Source: Paractinoplanes rishiriensis
GTDB taxonomy: Bacteria > Actinomycetota > Actinomycetes > Mycobacteriales > Micromonosporaceae
Assembly: GCF_016862375.1 (NCBI RefSeq)
Contig: NZ_BOMV01000056.1
Span: forward strand, 1 to 64,000
DNA: 64,000 nucleotides
Reading direction: 5' to 3'
Under the pieces are notes generated by a model. That model was not told the origin of the DNA, ran no database searches, and saw nothing but the letters and a program-made list of their open reading frames with translations. The translations under genes were made by a program, and so were the position numbers. Positions 35,426 through 43,537 of the stretch are shown one piece after another. Position 1 is the stretch's first letter. Each line of letters starts with the position of its first letter.

Positions 35426-36054
35426 CGACCTACACCTGTCCCCGCGGGCACGCCTCGGCGACCGACGACTTCTGTGACGAGTGCGGCGCCAAGATCGGCG
35501 GCCCGGTCACTGTCGCCGCCCCGGCCGCACCGGCCCCGCCGGCCCGGCCCTGCCCGCACTGCGGCGCGCCGCGCGCCGGCGAGGGCCGGTTCTGCGAGGA
35601 CTGCGGCTACGACCACCACACCGGCCGGGTGCCCACGCTGGACCCGCCCGCCGCCGTACCGGCACCGGCCGGCCGGTGGACCGCCACGATCGCGGTCGAC
35701 CGCAAGTACTTCGAGGACAACGCGATCGAGGGCGTCGAGTTCCCGGCCGACACGCCCTCGCGCACGGCCGAGCTGCCGGCACCGCAGGTGCGCATCGGCC
35801 GCCGCAGCGTCTCCAAGGGCACCCACCCCGAGATCGACCTGGCCGACACGGATCCCGGGGTGTCGCACAGCCACGCGCTGCTGACGCTGAGCGTGGACGG
35901 CGCCTGGCTGGTGTCCGACCTGGGCTCGACGAACGGCACCTGGCTCAACGACGAGCAGCGGCCGCTGACCGCCGGCGAGACCCGCGCGCTGAAGGACGGC
36001 GACCAGGTGCACGTGGGCGCCTGGACCACGATCACCCTGCACGCCCCGATCTGA
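35422..36054 (+). CDS. FHA-domain protein with N-terminal zinc ribbons
   Basis: A 210-aa protein. Zinc-ribbon pairs C6/C18/C21 region and CPHCG (44-47) with CEDCG (58-62) are followed by a proline-rich linker and an FHA domain (about 118-205) with the phosphothreonine-binding residues in RIGRR, VSHSHA and GSTNGTWL. It lacks the ETTS phosphorylation motif of GarA/OdhI, so it is not a simple GarA replacement. It probably recruits phosphorylated partners of the kinase. GTG start overlaps the VWA stop. Confidence 0.9.
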   Translation: MTTYTCPRGHASATDDFCDECGAKIGGPVTVAAPAAPAPPARPCPHCGAPRAGEGRFCEDCGYDHHTGRVPTLDPPAAVPAPAGRWTATIAVDRKYFEDNAIEGVEFPADTPSRTAELPAPQVRIGRRSVSKGTHPEIDLADTDPGVSHSHALLTLSVDGAWLVSDLGSTNGTWLNDEQRPLTAGETRALKDGDQVHVGAWTTITLHAPI

Positions 36055-36066
36055 CCCGAAACGCCA

Positions 36067-36084
36067 CGGCGGCACCGGCCGCCG
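36067..36084 (+). terminator. Hairpin at the end of the PknG operon
   Basis: A 7-bp stem (CGGCGGC/GCCGCCG, loop ACCG) 12 nt after the FHA stop and before the next start. Plausible rho-independent-like stop without a U-tract. Confidence 0.45.
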
Positions 36085-36100
36085 GGTTACCTTGCCGGGC

Positions 36101-36541
36101 ATGGGGCGCGACCAACGGGTCGGGCACGCCGAGCGGACCCAGGTGCTCGGTCTGCTCGGGAACGCCTACGAGGCCGGGCTGCTGCCGGTCGGCGACTACG
36201 ACGCCCGGGTGGCCGCGGTCGGCACCGCCACGTACGCCTCCGAGCTGAGTTTTCAGGTGTCCGATCTGCCGCCGGCCTATGCCTGGGGCGCCCGGGCGGC
36301 TCCCGCAGAACCGCGCGCGGCCGGTCGGATAGCCCTGATTCTGGGGATCGCCTCGGTGCCGCTGTCGTTCTGCGCGATCGGCGGCATCCTCGGCGTGCTC
36401 GCGGTGATCTCCAGCCGCGGCGCCGGAACGGGCGTGACGCTCGCCCTGATCGGGCGGATCTTCGGCATCGTCGGTATCGCGCTGTCTCTCACCGCCGTCT
36501 TCGCCTTCTTCTACTTCCGCAACGCCAGCCTCGGACCGTAA
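36101..36541 (+). CDS. DUF1707/DUF4190 membrane protein
   Basis: A 146-aa protein with an N-terminal DUF1707 (SHOCT-like) region, residues 5-55 (VGHAERTQVLGLLGNAYEAG... LSFQVSDLPP), and two membrane helices near 72-95 and 108-135 in the DUF4190 pattern. These small proteins are widespread in actinobacteria, of unknown function. ATG 36101 directly precedes the domain. Confidence 0.82.
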   Translation: MGRDQRVGHAERTQVLGLLGNAYEAGLLPVGDYDARVAAVGTATYASELSFQVSDLPPAYAWGARAAPAEPRAAGRIALILGIASVPLSFCAIGGILGVLAVISSRGAGTGVTLALIGRIFGIVGIALSLTAVFAFFYFRNASLGP

Positions 36542-36551
36542 GCAACTCGGG

Positions 36552-36594
36552 TTGACTATCCGACATGTAAGCAACTACGGTTGCTTACATGTCG
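36552..36594 (+). promoter_or_regulatory. Promoter and 15-bp palindromic operator overlapping the first codons
   Basis: TTGACT (36552-36557), an 18-nt spacer and TACGGT (36576-36581) place transcription start at about the ATG (36589), implying a leaderless mRNA. A perfect inverted repeat (36561-36575 with 36580-36594, 4-nt centre) covers the -10 region and the start codon. A related dyad GCAAC-N4-GTTGA sits upstream at 36542-36555, echoing GCAAC-N4-GTTGC at 36571-36584. This is a strong autoregulation signal. Confidence 0.65.
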
Positions 36595-36822
36595 TTGGAG
36601 ATTCCCGCCACGGGCGAGGTCGCCGACCGGCTCGCGGCCGTGGGTGCGCTGCGCCGCCTGGCCGACGGGCTCGAGGACGCCGCCGTCGAGGAGGCCATGC
36701 GGGCCGGCTGGGGCTGGCCACAGGTGGCCGAGGCGCTGGGCGTGACCCGCCAGGCGGTCTACAAGAAGCACGCGAAGCGGCTCATCGCCGCGGGCGTCAC
36801 GCTGAGGAGGCGCTCGGGATGA
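36589..36822 (+). CDS. Small HTH DNA-binding protein
   Basis: A 77-aa protein whose second half is a helix-turn-helix (MRAGWGWPQVAEALGVTRQAVYKKHAKRL). It likely binds the palindrome over its own start. Its stop overlaps the start of the Clp-N-domain gene. It lacks a ligand domain; the Clp-N partner may supply sensing (inference). Similar HTH/ClpN pairs are common in actinobacteria. Confidence 0.85.
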   Translation: MSLEIPATGEVADRLAAVGALRRLADGLEDAAVEEAMRAGWGWPQVAEALGVTRQAVYKKHAKRLIAAGVTLRRRSG

Positions 36823-37283
36823 GCGATTTCGACCACTACCTGCACCGGATCATCACGGCCGCGGCCGGCGAGGCCACGGCCGACGGCTCGGGCACCGTCG
36901 AGGCACACCACCTGCTGCTGGCCATCGCCCGGGACGGCACGTCGCCGGCCCTGGCCGCGGCCGGGCTCGACCACGCCGCGGTCCGCCGGGCGCTCGACCG
37001 CGAACTGACCCACAGCCTGGCCGCCGCCGGCGTGCACCTGGACGGCGCCCTGCCCACGCCGGCCGCCCCCGAGGGCAACCCCAAGCTGGGCGCCACCGCC
37101 CGGGCCGCGATCGACCGGGGCCTGCAAGCGGTGCCCCGCAAGCGTGACTGCCGGCCGCCGCACGTCCTGCTCGGCGTGGTGCTGACCCCGGTCGGCACGG
37201 TGCCGCGGGCGCTCGAACTGGCCGGCGTGGACCGGGACGGCCTGGCCGACGGCGTACGTCAGGAGGTCACCGATGCCGGGTGA
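36819..37283 (+). CDS. Clp N-terminal-domain protein (no ATPase)
   Basis: A 154-aa protein made of two Clp-N repeats (residues about 5-75 and 85-150; EAHHLLLAIARDGTSPALAA and RPPHVLLGVVLTP). In ClpA/ClpC this domain binds adaptors and substrates, but here it stands without AAA+ modules. GAGGAGG precedes the ATG. It is coupled to the HTH gene upstream (ATGA) and to the ABC transporter downstream, and may modulate the HTH protein by direct binding. Confidence 0.88.
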   Translation: MSDFDHYLHRIITAAAGEATADGSGTVEAHHLLLAIARDGTSPALAAAGLDHAAVRRALDRELTHSLAAAGVHLDGALPTPAAPEGNPKLGATARAAIDRGLQAVPRKRDCRPPHVLLGVVLTPVGTVPRALELAGVDRDGLADGVRQEVTDAG

Positions 37284-38127
37284 CCTCGCCATCGACGTCG
37301 ACGACCTGCGGATGCGCTACGGCAGCACAGACGTCCTGCACGGCGTCAGCTTCCGGGCCGAGCCCGGCGAGGTGCTGGCCCTGCTGGGTCCGAACGGCGC
37401 CGGCAAGACCACCACGGTCGAGATCCTCGAGGGTTTCCGGCTCCGCTCAGCCGGCCGGGTCGCGGTGCTCGGCGCCGACCCGGCGACGGCCGGCGAGGAC
37501 TGGCGGGCCCGGGTCGGCGTGGTGCTCCAGTCCTGGCGCGACCACGGCAAGTGGCGGGTCCGCGAGTTGCTCGCGCAGATGGCCGCCTACTACCCGGGTC
37601 CCTGGGACCCGGACGCCCTGATGGCCGCCGTCGGTCTCACCGACCGCAAGGTCCGCACCCTGTCCGGCGGCCAGCGCCGCCGGCTGGACGTGGCGATCGG
37701 CATCGTGGGCCGGCCCGACGTGCTGTTCCTGGACGAGCCGACCACCGGTTTCGACCCGGAGGCCCGCCGCGACTTCCACGACCTGGTCCGCGGGCTGGCC
37801 GCCGAGCACGGCACCACGATCCTGCTCACCACGCACGACCTGGACGAGGCGGAACGGCTGGCCGGCCGCATCCTGGTGCTCGACGGCGGCCGGATCGTCG
37901 GCGACGGCACCGCCGCCGAACTGTCCCGCCGGATCGCCGGCCGCGACGAGGTGCGCTGGTCGCTGCGCGGCGAGCGGTTCGCCCGGCCCACTGAGGAGCC
38001 GGCCCGCCTGGTGCACGACCTCTACCGCGATCACGGCGACGCCCTGCGCGACCTGGAGGTCCGCCGGGCGTCGCTGGAGGACACCTATCTGGCACTGGTG
38101 CACAAGGCGGAAGGACGGGCGGCATGA
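37273..38127 (+). CDS. ABC-2 type transporter ATP-binding protein
   Basis: A 284-aa ATPase of the DrrA/CcmA group. Walker A GPNGAGKTTT, signature LSGGQRRRLDVAIG, Walker B VLFLDEPTTGFD and H-loop TTHDLDEAE. The region after residue 210 is the typical DrrA C-terminal extension. AGGAGG precedes the ATG, which overlaps the end of the Clp-N gene. Exports an unknown compound with the next protein. Confidence 0.95.
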   Translation: MPGDLAIDVDDLRMRYGSTDVLHGVSFRAEPGEVLALLGPNGAGKTTTVEILEGFRLRSAGRVAVLGADPATAGEDWRARVGVVLQSWRDHGKWRVRELLAQMAAYYPGPWDPDALMAAVGLTDRKVRTLSGGQRRRLDVAIGIVGRPDVLFLDEPTTGFDPEARRDFHDLVRGLAAEHGTTILLTTHDLDEAERLAGRILVLDGGRIVGDGTAAELSRRIAGRDEVRWSLRGERFARPTEEPARLVHDLYRDHGDALRDLEVRRASLEDTYLALVHKAEGRAA

Positions 38128-38954
38128 CCCGGGCACTGCGCGCGGGCCGGTCCCGCGGCCTGATCGAGTTGCGGCAGTCGGTCACCAACGGCGGCGACCT
38201 GTTCAACCACTTCTTCTGGCCGGTGCTCATGCTGGTCACGCTGTGGTTCCTGCGCGACCGCGACTTCGGCGGCTTCCCGCTGGCGGCCCTGGCGCTGCCC
38301 GGCATCCTCGGCATGAACGCGGCGATGGCCATGATGTCGATGAGCCAGCAGCTGACCGCCGACCGCGAGGACGGCACGCTGCTGCGCGCCCGGGCCATGC
38401 CGCACGGCATCACCGGCTACCTGACCGGCAAGCTCATCGCGGTCTCCGGCGGCCTGCTGATCGACCTGGCGATCTTTCTGATCCCGGCACTCTTCCTGAT
38501 CGACGGCCTGGCGACCGGCCGCCCGGAGACCTGGTTCACGCTGCTGGCCGTCCTGGCGCTCGGCCTCGCCGCGACGCTTCCGGCGGGCGCGGTGCTGGGC
38601 TCGGCGATTTCGACCGTACGCGGCCAGAGCTTTTTGACCTTGCCGGTCCTGGCGGTGATCGCGGTCTCCGGCATCTTCTACCCGATCACGGTGCTGCCCG
38701 GCTGGCTGCAGGGCCTGGCCCAGGTGTTCCCGGTCTACTGGCTGGGCCTGGGCATGCGATCGGCGCTGCTGCCGCCGTCCTCGGTGGTGGTCGAGATCGG
38801 CGACTCGTGGCGGCACGCCGAGATGGCCGGCGTGCTGGGTGCGTGGGCCGTGCTGGGCCTGCTGGTGGCCCCGGCGGTGCTGCGCCGGATGGCCCGCCGC
38901 GAGTCGGGCTCCACCCTGGCCGGCCGCCGCGACCGCGCGCTACAGCGGGTGTAG
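38124..38954 (+). CDS. ABC-2 type transporter permease
   Basis: A 276-aa permease with six helices and an ABC-2 membrane signature (SGIFYPITVLPGWLQGLAQVFP). DrrB-like partner of the ATPase. The ATG overlaps the ATPase stop, and its 3' end overlaps the convergent IMPase gene by 15 bp. Confidence 0.93.
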   Translation: MTRALRAGRSRGLIELRQSVTNGGDLFNHFFWPVLMLVTLWFLRDRDFGGFPLAALALPGILGMNAAMAMMSMSQQLTADREDGTLLRARAMPHGITGYLTGKLIAVSGGLLIDLAIFLIPALFLIDGLATGRPETWFTLLAVLALGLAATLPAGAVLGSAISTVRGQSFLTLPVLAVIAVSGIFYPITVLPGWLQGLAQVFPVYWLGLGMRSALLPPSSVVVEIGDSWRHAEMAGVLGAWAVLGLLVAPAVLRRMARRESGSTLAGRRDRALQRV

Positions 38955-39734
38955 CGCCCCGATCGTCTCCAGCGCCCGCCGCCGGATCGCGTCCCCGCGC
39001 GCATAGATCGACGCACCCGGCCCAGGCCGCGGCGTTCCGTCCAGCCGGCTGTACGACCCGCCCGCCTCGGTCACGATCAGCGAGGTGGGCGCGAAGTCCC
39101 AGATCTGCCCACCGGTCTGCAACGCGATGTCGAGATCCCCGCGCGCCACCATCAGCGCCGGGTGCACGTCCCACGGCAGCTTCGGCGTCAGCGCCTCGAC
39201 CGGCCGCACGAGTTCGGGCGCCCAGTCGGCCGGCACCGCCGAGAACCGGCTCCCGGCAACCTCGTCCGATCCCGCCGGGCCTACCCGGATCGAGGTCCCG
39301 GCCACCACCCGTCCCCCGATGACCCGCCCCTCGAAGGCCCCGCCCCCACGGGTGGCCCACCAGATACTTCCCTGCGCCGGGTGCGCCGCCACGCCGAGCA
39401 CGATTTCCCCGTCCTCCTCCAGCGCCAGCAGGATGAGCCACCGCTCATCCCCCGCCACGAACAGCGCCGTCCCGTCGATGGGGTCGACGATCCACCGCCG
39501 CGACGCATCCGGCCCCGAGGTCTCCCCGTGCTCCTCCCCCAGCACCGCGTCATGCGGCCGCCCGGCCGCGAGCACGTCCCGGATCGCCGTCTCCACCGCC
39601 CGGTCGGCCGCGGTGACCACACTGCCGTCCGCCTTGAGCTCGGTGGGCAGTTCCGCCAGGGCCGCAAAGTGCGGCAACGCCACCGCCGCCCCGGTAAGCA
39701 CCGCCCGCTGAGCCAGCTGAAGGTCACTCTCCAC
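38940..39734 (-). CDS. Inositol monophosphatase-family phosphatase (HisN/ImpA-like)
   Basis: A 264-aa Mg-dependent phosphatase. Metal-site motifs are GEEHGE, DPIDGTALF (the central DPIDGT) and WDFAPTSLIVTEAGG near the C-terminus. Actinobacterial members act as inositol-1-phosphatase or histidinol-phosphatase; sequence alone does not decide. GTG 39734 (VESDLQLAQR) is chosen; an in-frame GTG ten codons upstream is possible. Confidence 0.88.
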   Translation of the reverse strand: MESDLQLAQRAVLTGAAVALPHFAALAELPTELKADGSVVTAADRAVETAIRDVLAAGRPHDAVLGEEHGETSGPDASRRWIVDPIDGTALFVAGDERWLILLALEEDGEIVLGVAAHPAQGSIWWATRGGGAFEGRVIGGRVVAGTSIRVGPAGSDEVAGSRFSAVPADWAPELVRPVEALTPKLPWDVHPALMVARGDLDIALQTGGQIWDFAPTSLIVTEAGGSYSRLDGTPRPGPGASIYARGDAIRRRALETIGALHPL

Positions 39735-40219
39735 GCCGCCATCCTGCCCGCCCGCGGTTGCCACCCACCCGCTTCCACCCCGATGTCACCCACTTTTCAC
39801 GCTTCCCGCCGCCGCCGGGCTGCATGCTCCCTCGAGGCAATTGATTTCGGCCCGCCGTGCCCGGACAAAAGCCGCGCCGCCGCCCAGACGGCGAATCAGC
39901 GGTGGATGGCGCAGAAACGAACGACGGCGAAGGTCGACGGACCCTAGATCGCCGACACGTCGATCTCGGGCGTCCGTCGTCCCGAGACGTGGCCGACAGT
40001 CCCACCATTCGGCGCTGGCGCGGGAGATAAGGACCAAATCGCCCAAGCCGGGCGTGCGCTTCCCGGATCTTGTCGATCTGCTGCGCCTCCCGGACAGCAG
40101 ATCGTCACACCTTGGCGCGTGCGGTGGTTGCGCGGTACCGCCTTCGGCCTCCCGGCGGGGGTGGCGGCACCGGGATCCCCGCTTCCCGGGCCGGTGCGGG
40201 CCGGCAGCATCATGGCGGC
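39735..40219. other. Non-coding gap with two hairpins
   Basis: No convincing gene on either strand; the open frames here are Arg-rich. It holds two inverted repeats: CACGT/ACGTG with an inner CTCGGG/CCCGAG stem (39956-39991) and a perfect 10-bp hairpin, arms 40074-40083 and 40095-40104. They may be leader structures or a small RNA. The divergent promoters for IMPase and DHFR must lie here. Confidence 0.5.
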
Positions 40220-40783
40220 ATGACGGTGATGTTGATTGCGTCGGTGGACCGGAACCGGGTGATCGGGCGGGACGGCGACCTCGCCTGGCGGCATCCGGAT
40301 GACCTGCTGCGGGTTCGGCGGCTCACGATGGGCGGCACCCTGGTGATGGGGCGCCGCACGTACGACTCCATCGGCCGGCCGCTCGCCGGGCGCCGCACCA
40401 TCGTGGTCACCCGCCGGACGGACTGGCAGCCGGCGGGTGTCACCGTCGTGCACTCCGTCGGCGGGGCACTCGAGGCCGCGGGCGGGGACGTGATCGGGTT
40501 CGGCGGGGGTGAGATCTATGCGCAGCTGTTGCCGCACGCGGACCGGCTGGAGATGACCGAGATCGACGCCGAGCTGGCGGGGGACGTCTACTTTCCGGAG
40601 ATCGACCCCGCCCGCTGGAGTGCGAGCCGCCGCGAGGAGCGCGACGGCTTCAGCTGGGTCACCTACGAGCGGCGTCAGACACCCACCCGGGGCCGGGAAT
40701 CGCGCAGGGACCAGCGGCGGGCCAGCACCGTGGCGCCGGCCAGGGCCGCCAGCACGATGAACGCCTCGGCGAAGATCACGTAG
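40220..40783 (+). CDS. folA: Dihydrofolate reductase
   Basis: A 187-aa protein with the DHFR fold in residues 1-155: IASVDRNRVIGRDGDLAW at the start, MGRRTYDSIGRPLAGRRTIVVTR, and FGGGEIYAQLLP near the C-terminus, ending FSWVTYERR. It reduces dihydrofolate with NADPH. The last 30 residues extend beyond the usual end and overlap the convergent membrane-protein gene by 109 bp, so the extension is probably non-functional. Alone, no thyA beside it. Confidence 0.92.
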   Translation: MTVMLIASVDRNRVIGRDGDLAWRHPDDLLRVRRLTMGGTLVMGRRTYDSIGRPLAGRRTIVVTRRTDWQPAGVTVVHSVGGALEAAGGDVIGFGGGEIYAQLLPHADRLEMTEIDAELAGDVYFPEIDPARWSASRREERDGFSWVTYERRQTPTRGRESRRDQRRASTVAPARAASTMNASAKIT

Positions 40784-41337
40784 GACGCCTGGCTGTAGTC
40801 CGTGGTCCAGGCGAAGGCCATCGTCACCGGGGTGATCAGGATGCCGGCGAGTGGCACCAGCACGGCCATCGCGCGGATCGTCGCGCCGATCCGGGGCATG
40901 TCGCGCAGCCGGAAGTACAGCGTGGTCAGCGCCACCGCGACGACCACCACGGCCGGCACGCCGTAGTAGATGCCCAGGGCCACCTGGACGGGCCAGTCCT
41001 CGCCGCCGGGGCCGAGGGTCATGAAGTCGAACAGCGGCAGCATCAGCTTCAGCACCACCGCGCCGGCCACGCCGCCCAGCGCCACCGCGATCAGGGCCTC
41101 GCCGAGCAGGCGGCGGTAGTCGGGTGGTTCGCGGTGGACGCCGGCCTCGTCGGCCAGCCGGCGGGCGAACGCGGGCACGTCGGTGCCGAGCAGGCTCTCC
41201 GGGGTGACGCCGTCCGCGGCGGCGGCGTCCAGGTCGAGGCGCAGGTCGGCGGCCAGGGCGGTGCGGTCGGCCGGGCTCACGCCGTGGGCGCGCCAGGCCC
41301 GGTCGGCGGTGGCCAGGACTTCATCGATGCTGTCCAC
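40675..41337 (-). CDS. Membrane protein co-transcribed with a PadR regulator
   Basis: A 220-aa protein. A soluble N-terminal helical part (residues 1-75) resembles the HAAS/DUF1700 motif, followed by four membrane helices (about 80-100, 118-138, 153-172, 182-202). GTG 41337 is preceded by GGGGAGCTGACA and follows the PadR stop by five bases. PadR regulators commonly control such a linked membrane gene. Function unknown. Confidence 0.75.
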   Translation of the reverse strand: MDSIDEVLATADRAWRAHGVSPADRTALAADLRLDLDAAAADGVTPESLLGTDVPAFARRLADEAGVHREPPDYRRLLGEALIAVALGGVAGAVVLKLMLPLFDFMTLGPGGEDWPVQVALGIYYGVPAVVVVAVALTTLYFRLRDMPRIGATIRAMAVLVPLAGILITPVTMAFAWTTDYSQASYVIFAEAFIVLAALAGATVLARRWSLRDSRPRVGV

Positions 41338-41342
41338 GAGTG

Positions 41343-41717
41343 TCAGCTCCCCGGGGATTGCTGGTCGGATGAGGTGAGGACGCCGCCGACGGTGTCGGTG
41401 AACCGCGTCCACTGCTGTTGCCAGGCGGCCAGGCGGTCCCGGCCGGGGTCGGTGAGGGCGTACACCTTGCGCGGGGGCCCGGACGGGCTGGCCTGCTGCT
41501 CGTCGGCGACCAGGCCGAGCCGGCGCATCCGGGTGAGCAGCGGATAGATGGTGCCGTAGCTGACCGGGCCGAACCCGGCCGTCTCCATCCGGCGCACGAG
41601 TTCGTAGCCGTGCGCGGGATCGCGGGCCAGCAGCGCCAGCAGGCACATGTCGAGCACCCCGCGCAACAGCTGCGTCTGCCGCTCGCTGTCGCCGTCAAGC
41701 TCTATCATGCGAGACAT
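41343..41717 (-). CDS. PadR family transcriptional regulator
   Basis: A 124-aa winged-helix regulator with the PadR pattern: LLRGVLDMCLLALLA, HGYELVRRMETAG, VSYGTIYPLLTRM and the basic wing PPRKVYALTDPGRDRL. A short C-terminal helix for dimerisation. It probably represses its own operon through the palindrome overlapping its start codon. Confidence 0.94.
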   Translation of the reverse strand: MSRMIELDGDSERQTQLLRGVLDMCLLALLARDPAHGYELVRRMETAGFGPVSYGTIYPLLTRMRRLGLVADEQQASPSGPPRKVYALTDPGRDRLAAWQQQWTRFTDTVGGVLTSSDQQSPGS

Positions 41718-41733
41718 AGTACGCTAGGTACTA
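41717..41733. promoter_or_regulatory. Candidate PadR operator
   Basis: TAGTAC-N5-GTACTA overlaps the first base of the PadR start. Perfect dyad next to the gene, in the usual position for PadR autoregulation. Confidence 0.55.
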
Positions 41734-42321
41734 GGCGTCGCGATATACCGGAGGCGGGACTGTCCGCAGGACCGCCGCATCGCCCAGCAATGGCGCCGCG
41801 GTGAGACACCCGCCGACCCCGAGACGTCCTGGGTCACCCGCACTCCGCCACAGATGGCCGACGCGGCCCTCGCCCGCGTTCGCCGAGCGCTTCCCCTGGG
41901 TTCAGGACGACCTGCGCGCCCTGACCTCACCGCACCCGGTCGTGGTCGACGGCTGGGGTCTGCGTCCCGACCTGGTCGCCCCGACCCTCGACGACCCGCG
42001 CCGCATGGTCGTCCTGGTACCCACCCCCGGGTTCCGCCGGCGCCAGCTGCGCGAACTGCCCCGGGCCGCCCGCTTACCGCATCAGGTCAGCGACCCCGAG
42101 GCGGCGCAGCGCAACCGCTTCGAGCGCGACCGCCTGATCGCCGACGACGTCGTGCGCCGGCCCGCGAGCACGACATCCGGGTGATCGAGGTGGGCGGCTC
42201 CCGGGACGCCGCCGGGATGGCCGACCTGGTGGCCACGCACTTCCACCCGGACCTAAAAGATCTTGGCAGTGAGGCGGCACCTGCCGAAACAACGCGCACA
42301 AACCGACCGGACCGTGATTAG
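41731..42321 (+). pseudogene. Degraded P-loop-kinase-like hypothetical protein (multiple frameshifts)
   Basis: Reading in three pieces gives a coherent protein: frame 1 up to MADAALAR (about 41876), then frame 2 with FAERFPWVQDDLRAL and VVVDGWGLRPDLVAP through about 42168, then frame 1 again with REHDIRVIEVGGSRDA to the end. Two compensating shifts are thus needed. The 5' end lacks a start and any Walker A motif, so the N-terminal half is gone. I recall similar actinobacterial hypothetical proteins with GWGLRPDLVAP, but no function is assigned. Likely a decaying gene. Confidence 0.55.
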
Positions 42322-42356
42322 CGTCAATCTCGATTATTTCAAGAGCGCGGTGGTGG

Positions 42357-42626
42357 TCAGCAGCCCGGGCCGGCGGCCACCCCGTTGACGATGCGGTAGG
42401 CCGAGATGTCGCCCTTCACCCAGCCGGTCAGCTCGGTGATCCGCTTCGGGGGCTCGGCGTACACCGCGACGTAGGCCGTGATCGCCGCGTCGACCGAGCG
42501 GCAGGTCGCGCGCGAGGCGACCTCGCGGGCGCGCTTTTCGGCGTCGCCCTGGTTCAACGCTGCGTAAGAAACGCCGGCAACACTTACCGTTACTGCTGCG
42601 GCCATTGCTACGTGGGTGAGCTGCAC
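42357..42626 (-). CDS. Small exported or membrane-anchored protein
   Basis: An 89-aa protein with an N-terminal hydrophobic helix (residues 5-23, VAMAAAVTVSVAGVSYAA) serving as signal or anchor, and a soluble part with Cys42 and Cys89 that could form a disulfide outside the cell. Length and layout resemble pseudopilin-like fragments, but no clear motif. Not recognised. Confidence 0.65.
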   Translation of the reverse strand: MQLTHVAMAAAVTVSVAGVSYAALNQGDAEKRAREVASRATCRSVDAAITAYVAVYAEPPKRITELTGWVKGDISAYRIVNGVAAGPGC

Positions 42627-42645
42627 CGGAGCAGCCTAGGCAAGA

Positions 42646-43485
42646 TCACCCTGCGTGCTCAGCCGTCCGAACGGGCGGCACTTCGGACCATATGGGTGAG
42701 TCCAGGCGGTCGCGCAGGAAAGTCAGGATCAGGCCGGCGACGCGGGGGAACTCGGGGTGGCCGGGCCTGAGGTACTGGCCGTGGCCGGCGCCGGGTACGG
42801 CCACGAAACGCTTCGGCCACGGCACCGCCTCGAAGACCGCCCAGCCCGCGCTGAGGGGCACCACCTTGTCGCGGTCGCCGTGCACGAACAGGACCGGGAC
42901 GCCGGTGCCGCCGAACTCCGCGAGCGGGCGGCGGCCGGCGATCGAGACCGCGGCCAGCAGCGCCGGGTCGTGGCCCGCGCGCAGGATACCGAGCGTGGTG
43001 GTGCCGCCCGCCGAGAAGCCGACGGCCGCCACGCGGCCGACGTCCAGATGTCCGGCGAAGAGGTCACCCTCGCTGCCGTCGAGCGCTTTCACCCGGTCGA
43101 GCACGTACGCGGCATCGGCCGGCTGGTTGCGTATGTCGTGCCGGTCGACCCGGACCCGGGCGTTGGTGTGCGGGTACGCCGGCGCGGCCACCACGAACCC
43201 GGCTTCGGCCCAGGTGGTGGCCAGCGGCGTGAAGTGTGCGGGCAGGCCGCCCAGGCCGTGGCTGAACAACAGGATCGGGTGCCGGCCGGTCAGCACCGCG
43301 GGGTGCCACACCGTGGTGGGCAGCGGCCGGTCGGCGCCGCGGGCCAGGGCCAGCACCCGGGTGAGCACCTTGACCCGGGCCACCGCGCGCACCACCGCGG
43401 ACTCGGCCACCTCGGCCTCCGCCACGCCGGTCGCACACCCGGCAAGCAGCATCAGCAGCACGAGGACCGCCGACATTCTGCGCAC
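42646..43485 (-). CDS. Alpha/beta hydrolase lipoprotein
   Basis: A 279-aa exported hydrolase. Signal peptide with lipobox LLAGC (Cys16). Catalytic elbow GFSAGG, oxyanion strand LLFSHGLGG, acid in VHGDRDKVVP and His in GAGHGQY; these fit the dienelactone-hydrolase/PETase-like group. Likely an extracellular esterase. Confidence 0.86.
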   Translation of the reverse strand: MRRMSAVLVLLMLLAGCATGVAEAEVAESAVVRAVARVKVLTRVLALARGADRPLPTTVWHPAVLTGRHPILLFSHGLGGLPAHFTPLATTWAEAGFVVAAPAYPHTNARVRVDRHDIRNQPADAAYVLDRVKALDGSEGDLFAGHLDVGRVAAVGFSAGGTTTLGILRAGHDPALLAAVSIAGRRPLAEFGGTGVPVLFVHGDRDKVVPLSAGWAVFEAVPWPKRFVAVPGAGHGQYLRPGHPEFPRVAGLILTFLRDRLDSPIWSEVPPVRTAEHAG

Positions 43486-43537
43486 CTCTGGAGCATAAAA
43501 ACGTCACGCCACCCGACAAATCGGCGTTGTGGGGTCG

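Noticed and set aside
42357..42626. Pseudopilin assignment for the 89-aa protein
   Set aside because: It has a single N-terminal helix but no prepilin peptidase motif (G with Glu at +5) and no pilus genes nearby.
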